A DNA stretch of 64,000 nt, from assembly GCF_025822245.1 (NCBI RefSeq), contig NZ_JACKTL010000030.1:62001-126000 (forward strand), written 5' to 3'. The notes under the pieces were generated by a model. The model searched no databases, was not told the DNA's origin, and saw nothing but the letters and a program-made list of their open reading frames with translations. The translations under genes were made by a program, and so were the position numbers. Positions within the stretch are counted from its first letter, which is position 1, and every line of letters starts with the position of its first letter. Of the stretch, positions 33,517-42,890 are shown piece after piece. Origin of the DNA: Mycolicibacterium hodleri. GTDB taxonomy: Bacteria > Actinomycetota > Actinomycetes > Mycobacteriales > Mycobacteriaceae.

Positions 33517-35364
33517 ATGGCAACGTTATTGAGGCTCGCCACTGCGGGTTCGGTCGACGACGGCAAGTCCACCCTCATCGGCAGGCTGCTGTTCGACAGC
33601 AAGGCCGTCATGGAGGATCAGCTCGCCGCGGTGCAGCGCACCTCGCAGGAGCGCGGTCACGACTACACCGACCTCGCCCTGGTGACCGATGGCCTGCGCG
33701 CCGAGCGGGAACAGGGCATCACCATCGACGTCGCGTACCGCTACTTCGCCACGGCCAAGCGGAAGTTCATCATCGCCGACACCCCGGGCCACGTGCAGTA
33801 CACCCGCAACATGGTGACCGGTGCGTCCACCGCACAGCTGGTCATCGTGTTGGTCGACGCGCGGCACGGACTGTTGGAGCAGTCGCGGCGCCACGCATTC
33901 CTGGCCTCCCTGCTCGGCATTCAGCACATCGTGTTGGCGGTCAACAAGATGGACCTCGTCGACTGGAGCCAGGAACGGTTCGAGAAGATCCGCGACGACT
34001 TCCACGAATTCGCCGCGCGCCTCGACGTGCAGGACGTCACGACCATTCCACTGTCGGCCCTCAACGGCGACAACGTGGTCACCAAGTCCGACGCGTCGCC
34101 CTGGTACGAGGGTCCGGCCCTGCTGAGTCACCTCGAAGAGGTCTACATCGCCGGTGACCGCAACCTGGTCGACGTCCGGTTCCCCGTGCAGTACGTCATC
34201 CGGCCCCAGACCCGCGAGCACGCCGACCATCGCAGCTACGCGGGCACCATCGCCAGCGGCGTGATGCGCACGGGCGACGAGGTCGTGGTGCTGCCGGCTG
34301 GGAAGACCAGTCGCATCACCGAAATCGAGGGTCCCGCAGGTCCTCTCGGCGAGGCGTTCGCGTCGATGGCGGTGTCGATTAGCCTGGCCGACGACATCGA
34401 CATCTCCCGCGGCGACATGATTGCCCGGCCCAACAACCAGCCGCACGTCACCCAGGACTTCGACGCCACGGTCTGTTGGATGTCCGACGACGCGGCGCTC
34501 GAACCCGGGCGCGACTACGTCATCAAGCACACGACGCGGACGACTCGGGCCAGGGTGACGGCGCTGGACTATCGACTCGACGTGAACACGCTGCACCGCG
34601 ACAAGAGCGCAACGGCGTTGAAGATCAACGAACTCGGCCGCGTCACGCTGCGGACGCAGGTGCCGCTGCTGCTCGACGAGTACGCCCGCAACGCCGCGAT
34701 CGGATCGTTCATCCTGATCGACCCCGACACCAACGGCACGGTGGCCGCGGGCATGGTGCGCGACACCACCCCGGCGGCGACGCGCACGGCCACCCCGAAT
34801 GCCGTCCGGCACCAGAATCTCGTCACCGCCGAGGACCGGTTGTCGCGGGGGAGCACGGTGTGGTTCACGGGGCTCTCCGGTTCGGGCAAGTCGTCGGTCG
34901 CCATGCTCGTCGAACAGAAGTTGCTCGAAAGTGGGCGTCCCGCCTACGTTCTCGACGGCGACAACCTGCGGCACGGCCTCAACGCGGATCTGGGCTTCAC
35001 GATGGCCGACCGCGCCGAGAACCTGCGACGGTTGGCGCACATCGCCACGCTGCTGGCCGACTCCGGGCAGATCGTGCTGGTGCCCGCCATCAGCCCGCTC
35101 GAGGAACACCGCGCGCTGGCCCGCAAGGTTCACGAAGATCAGGGTTACGACTTCTTCGAGGTCTTCTGCGACACCCCGCTGCAGGATTGCGAACGTCGAG
35201 ACCCCAAGGGGCTCTACGCCAAGGCCCGACGCGGCGAGATCACGCACTTCACCGGGATCGACAGCCCGTATCAGCGGCCCAAGAACCCCGACCTGCGTCT
35301 CACACCCGACTGCGACGTGACCGAACTGGCGCAGCACGTCATCGACATGATCGACGCGAAATGA
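33517..35364 (+). CDS. cysN: Bifunctional sulfate adenylyltransferase subunit 1 / APS kinase, CysNC
   Basis: A 615-residue fusion. The N-terminal CysN GTPase has SVDDGKST (P-loop), DTPGHVQYTRNM and NKMDLVDW. From about residue 440 the CysC kinase has Walker A GLSGSGKSS and DGDNLRHGLNADLGF. It makes APS and phosphorylates it to PAPS. The start at 33517 follows GAGAAGG at a correct distance and matches the mycobacterial N-terminus (MATLLRLATAGSVDDGKS); a TTG at 33490 is possible but less likely. Its stop overlaps cysQ. Confidence 0.95.
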   Translation: MATLLRLATAGSVDDGKSTLIGRLLFDSKAVMEDQLAAVQRTSQERGHDYTDLALVTDGLRAEREQGITIDVAYRYFATAKRKFIIADTPGHVQYTRNMVTGASTAQLVIVLVDARHGLLEQSRRHAFLASLLGIQHIVLAVNKMDLVDWSQERFEKIRDDFHEFAARLDVQDVTTIPLSALNGDNVVTKSDASPWYEGPALLSHLEEVYIAGDRNLVDVRFPVQYVIRPQTREHADHRSYAGTIASGVMRTGDEVVVLPAGKTSRITEIEGPAGPLGEAFASMAVSISLADDIDISRGDMIARPNNQPHVTQDFDATVCWMSDDAALEPGRDYVIKHTTRTTRARVTALDYRLDVNTLHRDKSATALKINELGRVTLRTQVPLLLDEYARNAAIGSFILIDPDTNGTVAAGMVRDTTPAATRTATPNAVRHQNLVTAEDRLSRGSTVWFTGLSGSGKSSVAMLVEQKLLESGRPAYVLDGDNLRHGLNADLGFTMADRAENLRRLAHIATLLADSGQIVLVPAISPLEEHRALARKVHEDQGYDFFEVFCDTPLQDCERRDPKGLYAKARRGEITHFTGIDSPYQRPKNPDLRLTPDCDVTELAQHVIDMIDAK

Positions 35365-36104
35365 CCGACCACGAACTGGCGGCCCGCCTGGCGACCGAGG
35401 CGGGCGAGCTGCTCCTCGGCGTGCGCGCCGAGCTGGCCGACGCCACCGCCGTCGAGCGAAAGGACGCCGGAGACAAGCGTGCTCATGCCTTCCTGATGAC
35501 GGCGCTGGCGGCCGAGCGGCCCGACGACGCGGTGCTGTCGGAGGAGGCCACCGAGGAGGAGAAGGCCAACTCGAAGCGGTTGAGCGCCGATCGGGTGTGG
35601 ATCGTCGACCCCCTCGACGGCACCCGGGAATTCGGTGAGCTCGGTCGGCAGGACTGGGCGGTGCACGTGGCGCTGTGGCAGTCCGGCGAACTGGTCGCCG
35701 GTGCGGTCGCGCTCCCCGCTCAAGGCGTCACGTTGGCGACGCCGAACGTGCCGCCGCCGGCTGCCGCACCAGGGGTGCCGCGCATCATCGTGTCCAGGAC
35801 CCGCCCGCCGGCCGTGGCGCTGGCCGTACGCGAGGCGTTGAACGGTACATTGGTCGAAATGGGCTCGGCCGGAGCAAAAGTCGCGGCGGTCGTCCAAGGC
35901 GTCGCGGACGCCTATGTCCACGCCGGCGGCCAGTACGAGTGGGACTCGGCCGCCCCCGTCGCGGTGGCCCGCGCGGCCGGTCTGTTCACCTCGCGTCTGG
36001 ACGGATCGCCGTTGCGGTACAACCAGGCCGACGTCCTGTTGCCGGACTTGATCGTCTGCCGCCCGGAGCTGGCCGACGCGGTGTTGGCGGTCACCACCGC
36101 CTGA
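35361..36104 (+). CDS. cysQ: 3'(2'),5'-bisphosphate nucleotidase, CysQ-like
   Basis: A 247-residue inositol-monophosphatase-fold enzyme that removes the 3' phosphate of PAP, the by-product of PAPS use. The metal site is WIVDPLDGTREF with an upstream acidic stretch SEEATEEE, and the C-terminal motif is YEWDSAAPVAVARAAG. Its ATG overlaps the cysNC stop (ATGA), so it is part of the sulfate operon. M. tuberculosis has its cysQ elsewhere (Rv2131c), so this placement is different and functionally sensible. Confidence 0.9.
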   Translation: MTDHELAARLATEAGELLLGVRAELADATAVERKDAGDKRAHAFLMTALAAERPDDAVLSEEATEEEKANSKRLSADRVWIVDPLDGTREFGELGRQDWAVHVALWQSGELVAGAVALPAQGVTLATPNVPPPAAAPGVPRIIVSRTRPPAVALAVREALNGTLVEMGSAGAKVAAVVQGVADAYVHAGGQYEWDSAAPVAVARAAGLFTSRLDGSPLRYNQADVLLPDLIVCRPELADAVLAVTTA

Positions 36105-36179
36105 GCGCCGAGCGTGGGCCTCGTGTACGAAATGTCGATGATCGGCGTACACAGCCCCCACGGTCGGTAGGTTGAGGCG

Positions 36180-36776
36180 ATGAGCAATCCCACCCTGCGC
36201 GCGCTGTCCGAACTCCCCTCGACGCCGGCACCCCTGGCCGAGTCGACCCTCGTGTTGATCGACTGCCAGAACACCTACACCCAGGGCGTCATGGAGCTCG
36301 AGGGCGTGCAGGCGGCGCTGGACGAGGCGGCGGCACTGCTCGACCGCGCCCGGTCGGCGGGCATCCCGATCATCCACGTCCAGCACTCCGACGGCCCCGG
36401 GTCGCTCTACGACGTCGAGGGGGAGAGCGGCGCGATCGTCACACGCGTCGCCCCGCGTGACGGTGAAGCAGTCGTCACCAAGCAGTACCCAAACTCGTTC
36501 GTGGAGACCGACTTCGACGACAAGTTGAAGGCCCTCGGTGCGAGCAATCTGGTAATCGCCGGGTTCATGACCCACATGTGCGTGAACTCGACCGCCCGCG
36601 GCGCATTCAACGCCGGCTACGCGCCGACGGTGGTCGCCTCGGCCACCGCCACCCGGTCGTTGCCGGGCGTCGGTGGCGAACCGGTGACGGCGGCCAGCCT
36701 GCAGTCGGCCAGCCTGGCCGCGCTCGCCGACCTGTTCGCGGTGGTGGTTCGCGACGGCGCGGACGTTCCCGACTGA
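36180..36776 (+). CDS. Cysteine hydrolase, isochorismatase family
   Basis: A 198-residue member of the isochorismatase/nicotinamidase fold. The catalytic triad is visible: Asp in VLIDCQNTY, Lys in VTKQYPNSF and Cys in MTHMCVNSTAR, the Cys version typical of true hydrolases. The substrate could be a pyrazinamide- or carbamoyl-like amide, but nothing in the context fixes it. It begins 75 bases after cysQ and seems to be a separate unit. Confidence 0.87.
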   Translation: MSNPTLRALSELPSTPAPLAESTLVLIDCQNTYTQGVMELEGVQAALDEAAALLDRARSAGIPIIHVQHSDGPGSLYDVEGESGAIVTRVAPRDGEAVVTKQYPNSFVETDFDDKLKALGASNLVIAGFMTHMCVNSTARGAFNAGYAPTVVASATATRSLPGVGGEPVTAASLQSASLAALADLFAVVVRDGADVPD

Positions 36777-36955
36777 CAGAGCCTGCCTGAGACGAACCCC
36801 GGATCGCGGGCGGCGGCTCCACCACCCCGTCTCTGGGCAAATGCTGTCAAGTCGCTGACAGTCTCTGATACCTTCCGAGCTGTCGTAAATGACGCCCGTG
36901 CAAGTTTGCTGTAACGCAGCCGCGCGGCGTCGCGCCGCAATACCTCGGGGGTTCA

Positions 36956-38908
36956 ATGATCAATCGCCACGCCACCGTGCTTCGAACGATGGCGACGAAG
37001 ACCGTCGTCGCAGTCCTACCGGTGGCGCTGACGTGCGCGTACGCCAGCAATCTGTTCGTGCCCCCGCCGCGCCGCCTGGCCGCCTACGACTACTTACCCG
37101 TCGCCGAGATCACCGTGTCCGGCTCGACCGTCGGCCTCGCTGATTCGAACCTCTTCTTTCTGAGGGACCCGGACGACGCGATCGACCCCGTGGAGGTCGC
37201 TCGGCATCTGGACCAGATGCAGGCACTTGGGATCGACAACATCCGGGTCTACGTGCCGTGGCGTTTCGTGGAAAAGACCAAGGGTGAATACGACTGGGAG
37301 GCGATGGACGTCGTCATGTCCCTCGCCGCGAAGCGAGACATGGGCGTGTTGGCCGAGATGAATACCACCCCCGCCTGGGTGGACCCCGACGACCAATTCG
37401 AGCCAGGGGCCGCTCATCCAGACGTCAAGGACTTCACGGACTTCGCGTCGGCCGTCGCGACCAGATACGGCTCCACGGTGTCGGCCTACGAGATCTGGAA
37501 CGAGCCCAATTACGTCGGCTTCTACGACCCGATCGATCCGGCGGCGTACGCGGAGTTGCTCAAGGCGGTCTATCCCGCGTTGAAGGACATCGATCCCACG
37601 GCGACGATCGTCGCGGCGGGACTCGGCCACACGCCGACGTACGACGACGGCACGGCGCTGAGTCCGGTCGAGTTCCTAGACGGCATGTACGACGCCGGAG
37701 CGAAGGGCTACTTCGACGCGCTGGCCTACCATCCCTACCAAGAGACCACTCCCTTCTCCGAGGGAACCCCCGACGGTTATGCGCTCGATCAAGCGTTGGC
37801 GATGGTGGCGCTGATGGCCAGCAACGGTGACTACGTCACCGGACCTGGCGGGCAGCCAGTGTTGGACGCCAACGGTGATCCCGTCACCAAGAGGATCTGG
37901 GCCACCGAATACGGTTTGGCCACGTCGAGAGTCACCTACGAGCACCAAGCCAGTTACATTCAGGACTTCCTCGCGACGTGGAGCATGCAGTCGTGGGCCG
38001 GGCCGGCTTACGTCTACACGACAGTCGACTCCAATCCCGGCAGCAGCGATCCGGAGGAGAACTTTGGCGTCTTCACTGTCGACGCCAACGGCAACTGGGT
38101 GCGAAAGCCGGCGGCCGACGTGTTGGCGGAATGGATTCTGGCCCACCCGAATCAAACGTTCGACCCGGCGGGCCCGACCAACCCGTCCAATCCCGCCAAC
38201 CCGCTGACGGCTTTCGTGGTGTTCGTGCAGCAGTTGGTTCAGCAGTTCACCCAGTCGGCCTTCTCGTTCGTCAACGCCGTCGTCGCGGCCATCACGAACT
38301 TCCTCGGGTCCTTCACCCGTCCCACAGTGAGCGACGCGGCGCCGTCGTCGCAGCGGGTGGCGTTCGGCACGGGTCTGGACGAGCACTCGGCAGCAGCGCA
38401 GGCCGGTGAGACCGCAACGGCTGCAGCAGGATCAGATGCCGCGGTTCGAATTACCGCGATCACGGGATCGGGCGCGAAGACGCCGATCGCCGAAGCCACG
38501 CCCGCCGCCACGTCCAAGGCCACCGAGCCGACGGCCATCGAGTCGACGGTCACGGAGCCGATGGTGACGGAACCGACCCTCGCAGAGGGTGTTTCGACCA
38601 CCCCCGAGGCCGAGGCGTCGGTGGTCAGCGAAGCCACGTCGGCTACCCCGGAAACGGGTGGCAACGAGGACTCGACGACGTCGAGCGCCGCGGCGGCCGA
38701 AGCGCCGGCGAAGAAGTCGGCCGCCGACGAGAAGGAACGAGCCGAACGTCAATCTCGAGGCAATCGTGACAAGACGCCGCCTGCCGTGCCGTCCCCGTCT
38801 ACTCCCTCCCGGTCCACCACGGTCCAGTCCGTCGCAGGCGACGACGGGGATGCCGGGCAGGACGGCACAACCGCGGCAAAGCCCGCGAGCAGCGGTTCCG
38901 AGGACTAA
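36956..38908 (+). CDS. Exported glycoside hydrolase (GH39/PslG-like) with Thr/Glu/Pro-rich tail
   Basis: A 650-residue protein with an N-terminal hydrophobic signal or anchor (residues about 14-31). The TIM-barrel domain (about 48-400) has the acid/base Glu183 in EIWNEPN and a nucleophile candidate Glu318 in WATEYG, the GH-A clan arrangement, plus IDNIRVYVPWRFVEKTKGEYDW. After an amphipathic segment (about 410-455), residues 456-650 are low-complexity, rich in Thr, Glu, Ala, Ser and Pro. GGGGG precedes the ATG. It may act on cell-envelope or capsular polysaccharide. Confidence 0.8.
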   Translation: MINRHATVLRTMATKTVVAVLPVALTCAYASNLFVPPPRRLAAYDYLPVAEITVSGSTVGLADSNLFFLRDPDDAIDPVEVARHLDQMQALGIDNIRVYVPWRFVEKTKGEYDWEAMDVVMSLAAKRDMGVLAEMNTTPAWVDPDDQFEPGAAHPDVKDFTDFASAVATRYGSTVSAYEIWNEPNYVGFYDPIDPAAYAELLKAVYPALKDIDPTATIVAAGLGHTPTYDDGTALSPVEFLDGMYDAGAKGYFDALAYHPYQETTPFSEGTPDGYALDQALAMVALMASNGDYVTGPGGQPVLDANGDPVTKRIWATEYGLATSRVTYEHQASYIQDFLATWSMQSWAGPAYVYTTVDSNPGSSDPEENFGVFTVDANGNWVRKPAADVLAEWILAHPNQTFDPAGPTNPSNPANPLTAFVVFVQQLVQQFTQSAFSFVNAVVAAITNFLGSFTRPTVSDAAPSSQRVAFGTGLDEHSAAAQAGETATAAAGSDAAVRITAITGSGAKTPIAEATPAATSKATEPTAIESTVTEPMVTEPTLAEGVSTTPEAEASVVSEATSATPETGGNEDSTTSSAAAAEAPAKKSAADEKERAERQSRGNRDKTPPAVPSPSTPSRSTTVQSVAGDDGDAGQDGTTAAKPASSGSED

Positions 38909-38944
38909 CTGGCTGTACTGGCCTTCCCGACTCAGAATGAACCC

Positions 38945-39598
38945 ATGACCCAGCCCTCGACCCGAGTCACCCGGCTCACCGAAAAGCAGGACGAGTCGCG
39001 CAGCGCGCTCGACGCCCTCCTGGACGCCACCCCGCTGGCCACCGTCGCCCTGGTGCGCGACGGCCACCCGGTGATCTTTCCGACCGGCTTCGCGCGGGTG
39101 GGCACCGATCTGGTGATCCACGGTTCGACGGGGTCGCCGTGGCTGCGGGCGCTGTCGACTGGAGTGCCCGCGGCGGTGTCGGTCACCACCCTGGACGGCG
39201 TCGTCGTCGCCCGCAGCGGATTCGAGTCGTCGTTTCAGTACCGCAGCGCGGCGCTGTTCGGGGTGTTCGAGCAGGTGTCCGGGGACGACAAGGCCGACCT
39301 TCTGGAGACTCTCACCGACGCGTTCATTCCCGGCCGGGTCGCCGAGCTGCGGCCCAGCACCCGCAAGGAGATCGCCGCGACGCTGGTGCTGAGAATGCCC
39401 ATCGCCGAGGACAATTGGTCGTTGAAGGTCAGCGCCGGCTGGCCGGAGGACCCCGACGAGGACGTCGCGGGCGACGCCTGGGCCGGTGTCGTGCCGATGG
39501 CGGTGACGTACGGCGAACCAGTGGCCGCGCCGGATCTCACCGCGGGAATCCCGGTGCCGGCGTCGGTGCGGGCGTTCGCCCAGCGCTCAGTCCAGTAG
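38945..39598 (+). CDS. Flavin-nucleotide-binding protein, pyridoxamine 5'-phosphate oxidase-like
   Basis: A 217-residue split-barrel protein of the NimA/Pyridox_ox_2 kind (SALDALLDATPLATVALVRDG, then DLVIHGSTGSPWLRAL). Such proteins bind FMN or a deazaflavin cofactor. The C-terminal extension has AEDNWSLKVSAGWPEDPDEDV. The end overlaps the nitrilase-type gene tail-to-tail by 12 bases. Substrate unknown. Confidence 0.82.
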   Translation: MTQPSTRVTRLTEKQDESRSALDALLDATPLATVALVRDGHPVIFPTGFARVGTDLVIHGSTGSPWLRALSTGVPAAVSVTTLDGVVVARSGFESSFQYRSAALFGVFEQVSGDDKADLLETLTDAFIPGRVAELRPSTRKEIAATLVLRMPIAEDNWSLKVSAGWPEDPDEDVAGDAWAGVVPMAVTYGEPVAAPDLTAGIPVPASVRAFAQRSVQ

Positions 39599-40414
39599 TC
39601 CCGCACGGCGGTAGAGGTCGGTGCGCCGGTCGCCGTGGACGTCGTTGTTCTCGTTGAACTGCTTGACGCGGGATTCGGCGAGGTCGACGTCGGCGGTGAT
39701 CCGGCCGGGTGTGCCGTAGCCGGCGATCGCCATCGGGTAGCCGTCCGCGTCGACGATCACGCTGCCTCCCACCCAGTCCTGACCGCGTTCGACACCCGCG
39801 CGGTCGCAGACGGCGATCGCCATGCGGTTCATGCCTGCGCCGGCGAGCGCGCGGACCTGCTCGGTCGGCCGTTCACCCTCTGGCCTGGGGAGCAGCGGCC
39901 AGTTCACCGGCGCACAGAGCAGGTCCGCCCCCTGCAGGGCCACCGCGCGCACCCATTCGGGGAATTCGATGTCATAGCAGACCATCACCCCGAGGCGGCC
40001 GTGGTCGGTGTCCAGCACCAGCGGCAGGTCGTCGGCGCGGTCGAACACCCGGTTCTCGGTGTCCCACAGGTGCGCCTTGCGGTACACGCCGCGCAGCCCG
40101 GTCGGGTCGACGACGGCGGCGCTGTTGTAGACCTGGTCGCCGGCGGCCTCCGGAAACCCGGCGACGATGGTCAGGTCGAAGGCCTCGGCGAGATTGGCCC
40201 ACTCGGTGATCGCCGGGCCGTCGCGGGTCTCGGCGAGCGCCTCGAGTTCCGCACGGTCGGCGAACACGTACCCCGACGAGGCGAGTTCGGGCAGCACGAC
40301 GATCTGTGCGCCGTCGCGGGCGGCGTCCTCGATCGCGGTCCTCGCGGTGGTGAGGTTGCCGGTGGTGTCACCGATGCGTAGGGGTATCTGACAGCAGGTG
40401 ACGCGGGTAGTCAT
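39587..40414 (-). CDS. Carbon-nitrogen hydrolase (nitrilase superfamily)
   Basis: A 275-residue nitrilase-superfamily amidase. Catalytic residues are visible: Glu in [11 protein letters not shown], Lys in [10 protein letters not shown], and Cys in [12 protein letters not shown]; a second Glu region follows. The Asp of CYDIEFPEW is typical of the omega-amidase or aliphatic-amidase branches. It sits divergent from the Rrf2 gene with 60 bases between the starts. It is separate from the nitrile hydratase cluster 10 kb away, though both act on nitrogen compounds. Confidence 0.88.
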   Translation of the reverse strand: MTTRVTCCQIPLRIGDTTGNLTTARTAIEDAARDGAQIVVLPELASSGYVFADRAELEALAETRDGPAITEWANLAEAFDLTIVAGFPEAAGDQVYNSAAVVDPTGLRGVYRKAHLWDTENRVFDRADDLPLVLDTDHGRLGVMVCYDIEFPEWVRAVALQGADLLCAPVNWPLLPRPEGERPTEQVRALAGAGMNRMAIAVCDRAGVERGQDWVGGSVIVDADGYPMAIAGYGTPGRITADVDLAESRVKQFNENNDVHGDRRTDLYRRAGLLD

Positions 40415-40474
40415 GTGTCGATGGTGGACCATCCTCGCGCAATCCGCAGCCACGTCGGTGGCATGATGCGCTCT

Positions 40475-40945
40475 ATGCGGATGTCGGCCAAGGCGGAGTA
40501 TGCCGTCCGGGCGATGGTGCAGCTGGCCACGGTCGCCGACGGCGTCCTGGTCAAGACCGACGATCTGGCCAAGGCTCAGGGCATTCCGCCGCAGTTCCTC
40601 GTCGACATCCTGTCGGATCTGCGCACCGACCGATTGGTGCGCAGCCATCGTGGGCGCGACGGTGGCTACGCGCTGGCCAAGCCGGCGGCCGAGATCAGCA
40701 TTGCCGACGTGTTGCGGTGCATCGACGGCCCGTTGGCCAGCGTGCGCGACATCGGTCTCGGCGACCTGCCGTACTCGGGTCCGACCGTGGCGCTCACCGA
40801 CGTCTGGCGTGCGCTACGCGCCAGCATGCGGTCGGTGCTGGAGGAGACCAGCCTCGCCGACGTCGCGACGGGGGATCTGCCCGGCCACGTCGCCGCCCTC
40901 GCCGGTGACTACGTCGGCCAAGAAGAGGAACGCGGCCACGGTTGA
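40475..40945 (+). CDS. Rrf2 family transcriptional regulator (Rv1287 type)
   Basis: A 156-residue Rrf2 regulator beginning [17 protein letters not shown], the N-terminus conserved with Rv1287. The winged helix is [24 protein letters not shown] with the wing [12 protein letters not shown]. No Cys cluster for an iron-sulfur centre is present in the usual position, so it is a cluster-free type such as the CymR-like sulfur regulators. In M. tuberculosis the gene follows cysDN, so it is a candidate for controlling the cysD operator. Upstream in-frame ATGs exist, but family length favours 40475. Confidence 0.9.
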   Translation: MRMSAKAEYAVRAMVQLATVADGVLVKTDDLAKAQGIPPQFLVDILSDLRTDRLVRSHRGRDGGYALAKPAAEISIADVLRCIDGPLASVRDIGLGDLPYSGPTVALTDVWRALRASMRSVLEETSLADVATGDLPGHVAALAGDYVGQEEERGHG

Positions 40946-40951
40946 GGGGTG

Positions 40952-41341
40952 TCAGCCGCCGGAGCCGTACGGCCGGGTGATGATCTCGAGGTAGTGTCCC
41001 GACGGGTCCTGGAAGTACACGCCCCGGCCGCCGTCGTGGTGGTTGATCTCGCCGGGCCTGGCGCCGCGCGGATCGGCCCAATGCCGTTGTCCGCGACGCA
41101 CGATGCGGTCGTAGATGGCGTCGAAGTCGGCCTCGTCGACCAGGAACGCGTAGTGCTGCGGGTGGATGTCCTGGTCGTCGGGAGCCTGGGCGAAGTCCAG
41201 GCTGACGCCATGCTCGACGGTGACGGCGAGAAAGGGTCCGAATTCCTGGGCCGGCGCCAAACCGAAGACGTCGGTGAAGTAGTTCGCCGACTCCTCGCGG
41301 TTCCTGGCGGCCACGATGGTGTGGTTGAAACTGATGGCCAT
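40952..41341 (-). CDS. VOC/glyoxalase superfamily protein
   Basis: A 129-residue vicinal-oxygen-chelate protein with two beta-alpha-beta modules (FNHTIVAARNREESANYFTD and HYAFLVDEADFDAIYDRI). Metal-ligand candidates are His in FNHTIV, His in DIHPQHYAF and Glu in YLEIITRPYG. Single-domain members act as dimers in dioxygenases, lyases or antibiotic binders. The start at 41341 (MAISFNHT) is preferred over 41359. It converges on the Rrf2 gene. Confidence 0.83.
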   Translation of the reverse strand: MAISFNHTIVAARNREESANYFTDVFGLAPAQEFGPFLAVTVEHGVSLDFAQAPDDQDIHPQHYAFLVDEADFDAIYDRIVRRGQRHWADPRGARPGEINHHDGGRGVYFQDPSGHYLEIITRPYGSGG

Positions 41342-41395
41342 GTCAATCCAGTGAACCACTCGGGGCTGACTCGCGCGACGTTGCAGGATGTACCC

Positions 41396-42409
41396 ATGAG
41401 TTTCGACGTCCGTTCACTCGACAAGCCGGTGATCGTCGCGCCCATGGCGGGCGGCCCGACGACGCCGGAGCTTGCCGCGGCGGGATCCAACGCCGGTGGG
41501 CTCGGCTTCCTGGCGGCCGGCTACCTCACCGCGGACGTGTTGGCCGAACGCATCACGGCGGCGCGCCAGCTCACGACGGGTCCGCTCGGCGTGAATCTGT
41601 TCGTCGTGCAGTCCAGCGCGGCCCGCCCCGAGGCGATCCAGCAGTATGCGAAGGCGTTGGGCGGCGAATCGAGGCGTTACGGCACCCGACTCGGCGACCC
41701 GCGGTTCGACGACGACCACTGGTCGGCGAAGCTCGACGTCGTGATGGACCTCAAACCGGAGGTCGTGTCGTTCACGTTCGGTCTGCCATCGGTTCAGGAG
41801 TGCGCCAGGCTCAAGGATGCAGGCATCTCCACGGTCGCCACCGTCACCACCCTGGCCGAAGCGGAGCGGGCCGTCGCCCGAGGCGTCGACGCCGTCGCGG
41901 TCCAGGGTCCGGCGGCGGGTGGGCACCGTGGCACGCTCGATCCCGCGGCCTCCCCGGCGACCCAGCCGCTCGGTCAACTGGTGCGTTCGACCAGCATCGC
42001 GCTCGACGTTCCCGTGATCGCGGCGGGCGGTCTGATGACGGCGGTCGACGTCGCCGACGTCTTCGTGCTGGGAGCCGTTGCGGCGCAACTCGGAACGGCG
42101 TTCCTGTTGGCGGACGAATCAGGCAGCAGCCCGGTGCACCGCGCTGCCCTGCGCGACCCTCAGTTCACCGAAACGGTCGTGACGAGGTGCTTCTCGGGTC
42201 GCTATGCGCGGGGGATCCGCAATCGCTTCGTCGACGAACACGACGCGCAGGCGCCGCTGGGCTATCCCGAGATCCACCATTTGACCAGCCCGGTGCGGGC
42301 GGCGGCGGTTCGCGCCGGTGATCCACATGGCGTGAACATTTGGGCGGGCACCGGGTTTCAGAAGGCCGTCACCGGTTCGGTGGCCGACATCATGGCGTCG
42401 CTGGTGTGA
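41396..42409 (+). CDS. Nitronate monooxygenase (2-nitropropane dioxygenase family)
   Basis: A 337-residue FMN-binding TIM barrel. Typical segments are IVAPMAGGPTTPELAAA, AGYLTADVLAERI and AVAVQGPAAGGHRGTL (FMN phosphate site), with AAGGLMTAVDVADVFVLGA. The His in AGGHRG is the catalytic base region. It oxidises propionate-3-nitronate-like compounds. The ATG at 41396 lies 54 bases from the divergent VOC gene and a palindromic terminator follows. Confidence 0.9.
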   Translation: MSFDVRSLDKPVIVAPMAGGPTTPELAAAGSNAGGLGFLAAGYLTADVLAERITAARQLTTGPLGVNLFVVQSSAARPEAIQQYAKALGGESRRYGTRLGDPRFDDDHWSAKLDVVMDLKPEVVSFTFGLPSVQECARLKDAGISTVATVTTLAEAERAVARGVDAVAVQGPAAGGHRGTLDPAASPATQPLGQLVRSTSIALDVPVIAAGGLMTAVDVADVFVLGAVAAQLGTAFLLADESGSSPVHRAALRDPQFTETVVTRCFSGRYARGIRNRFVDEHDAQAPLGYPEIHHLTSPVRAAAVRAGDPHGVNIWAGTGFQKAVTGSVADIMASLV

Positions 42410-42415
42410 CGACCC

Positions 42416-42433
42416 ACGGGGGCTAGCCCCCGT
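42416..42433. terminator. Palindromic terminator
   Basis: ACGGGGGC (42416-42423) and GCCCCCGT (42426-42433) form a perfect 8-bp stem with a 2-base loop, 6 bases after the nitronate monooxygenase stop. Very GC-rich, without U tract. Confidence 0.6.
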
Positions 42434-42530
42434 CAAGGTCTCCGGAAAGCGCCATGGGCCCAGAGGATTCGGGCTCATAGCGTAGTGGCATCGGGAGCGT
42501 CGGGCTCCCGGCCACCGAGGGAGACCGACC

Positions 42531-42830
42531 ATGAAGTCCTACCGCACAACGCTTTTCGCCGCCGCCGTCGCCACCGCTGCCGTCCTCGTGTCCGCCGGCG
42601 TCGCCACCGCCGCGCCCAGTGGTCCGTCGCGGGCCGAGGACGTGGTGCGGACGCTGGAGGCCGACGGGTACCACGTCATCGTCAACCGCGTTGGCACCGG
42701 CCAACTCTCGTCCTGCACGGTGACGGGGGTGCAGCCGGGTCAGACCTACTCGACCTTCGACTCGCGGGGCGGCTCGTCACCGGCGCTCACCGTGCTCGCC
42801 AAGACGATGCACGTCGACCTGGTGTGCTGA
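42531..42830 (+). CDS. Small exported protein with two cysteines
   Basis: A 99-residue protein with a clear signal peptide (MKSYRTTLFAAAVATAAVLV) and cleavage near ATAAPSG. The mature part of about 70 residues has two Cys (SSCTVTG and the C-terminal DLVC), likely a disulfide. The pattern AEDVVRTLEADGYHVIVNRVGTG is familiar from short exported proteins of unknown function in mycobacteria. A hairpin terminator follows. Confidence 0.78.
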   Translation: MKSYRTTLFAAAVATAAVLVSAGVATAAPSGPSRAEDVVRTLEADGYHVIVNRVGTGQLSSCTVTGVQPGQTYSTFDSRGGSSPALTVLAKTMHVDLVC

Positions 42831-42843
42831 TCCACTTCACCGC

Positions 42844-42877
42844 AATGGCCACTTGCAGCACGCTGCAAGTGGCCATT
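42844..42877. terminator. Hairpin terminator between convergent genes
   Basis: AATGGCCACTTGCAGC (42844-42859) and its exact complement (42862-42877) form a 16-bp perfect stem with a 2-base loop, between the small exported protein and the convergent DUF4097 gene. No U tract; it would work for both directions. Confidence 0.7.
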
Positions 42878-42890
42878 CCAATGTGTCCGG

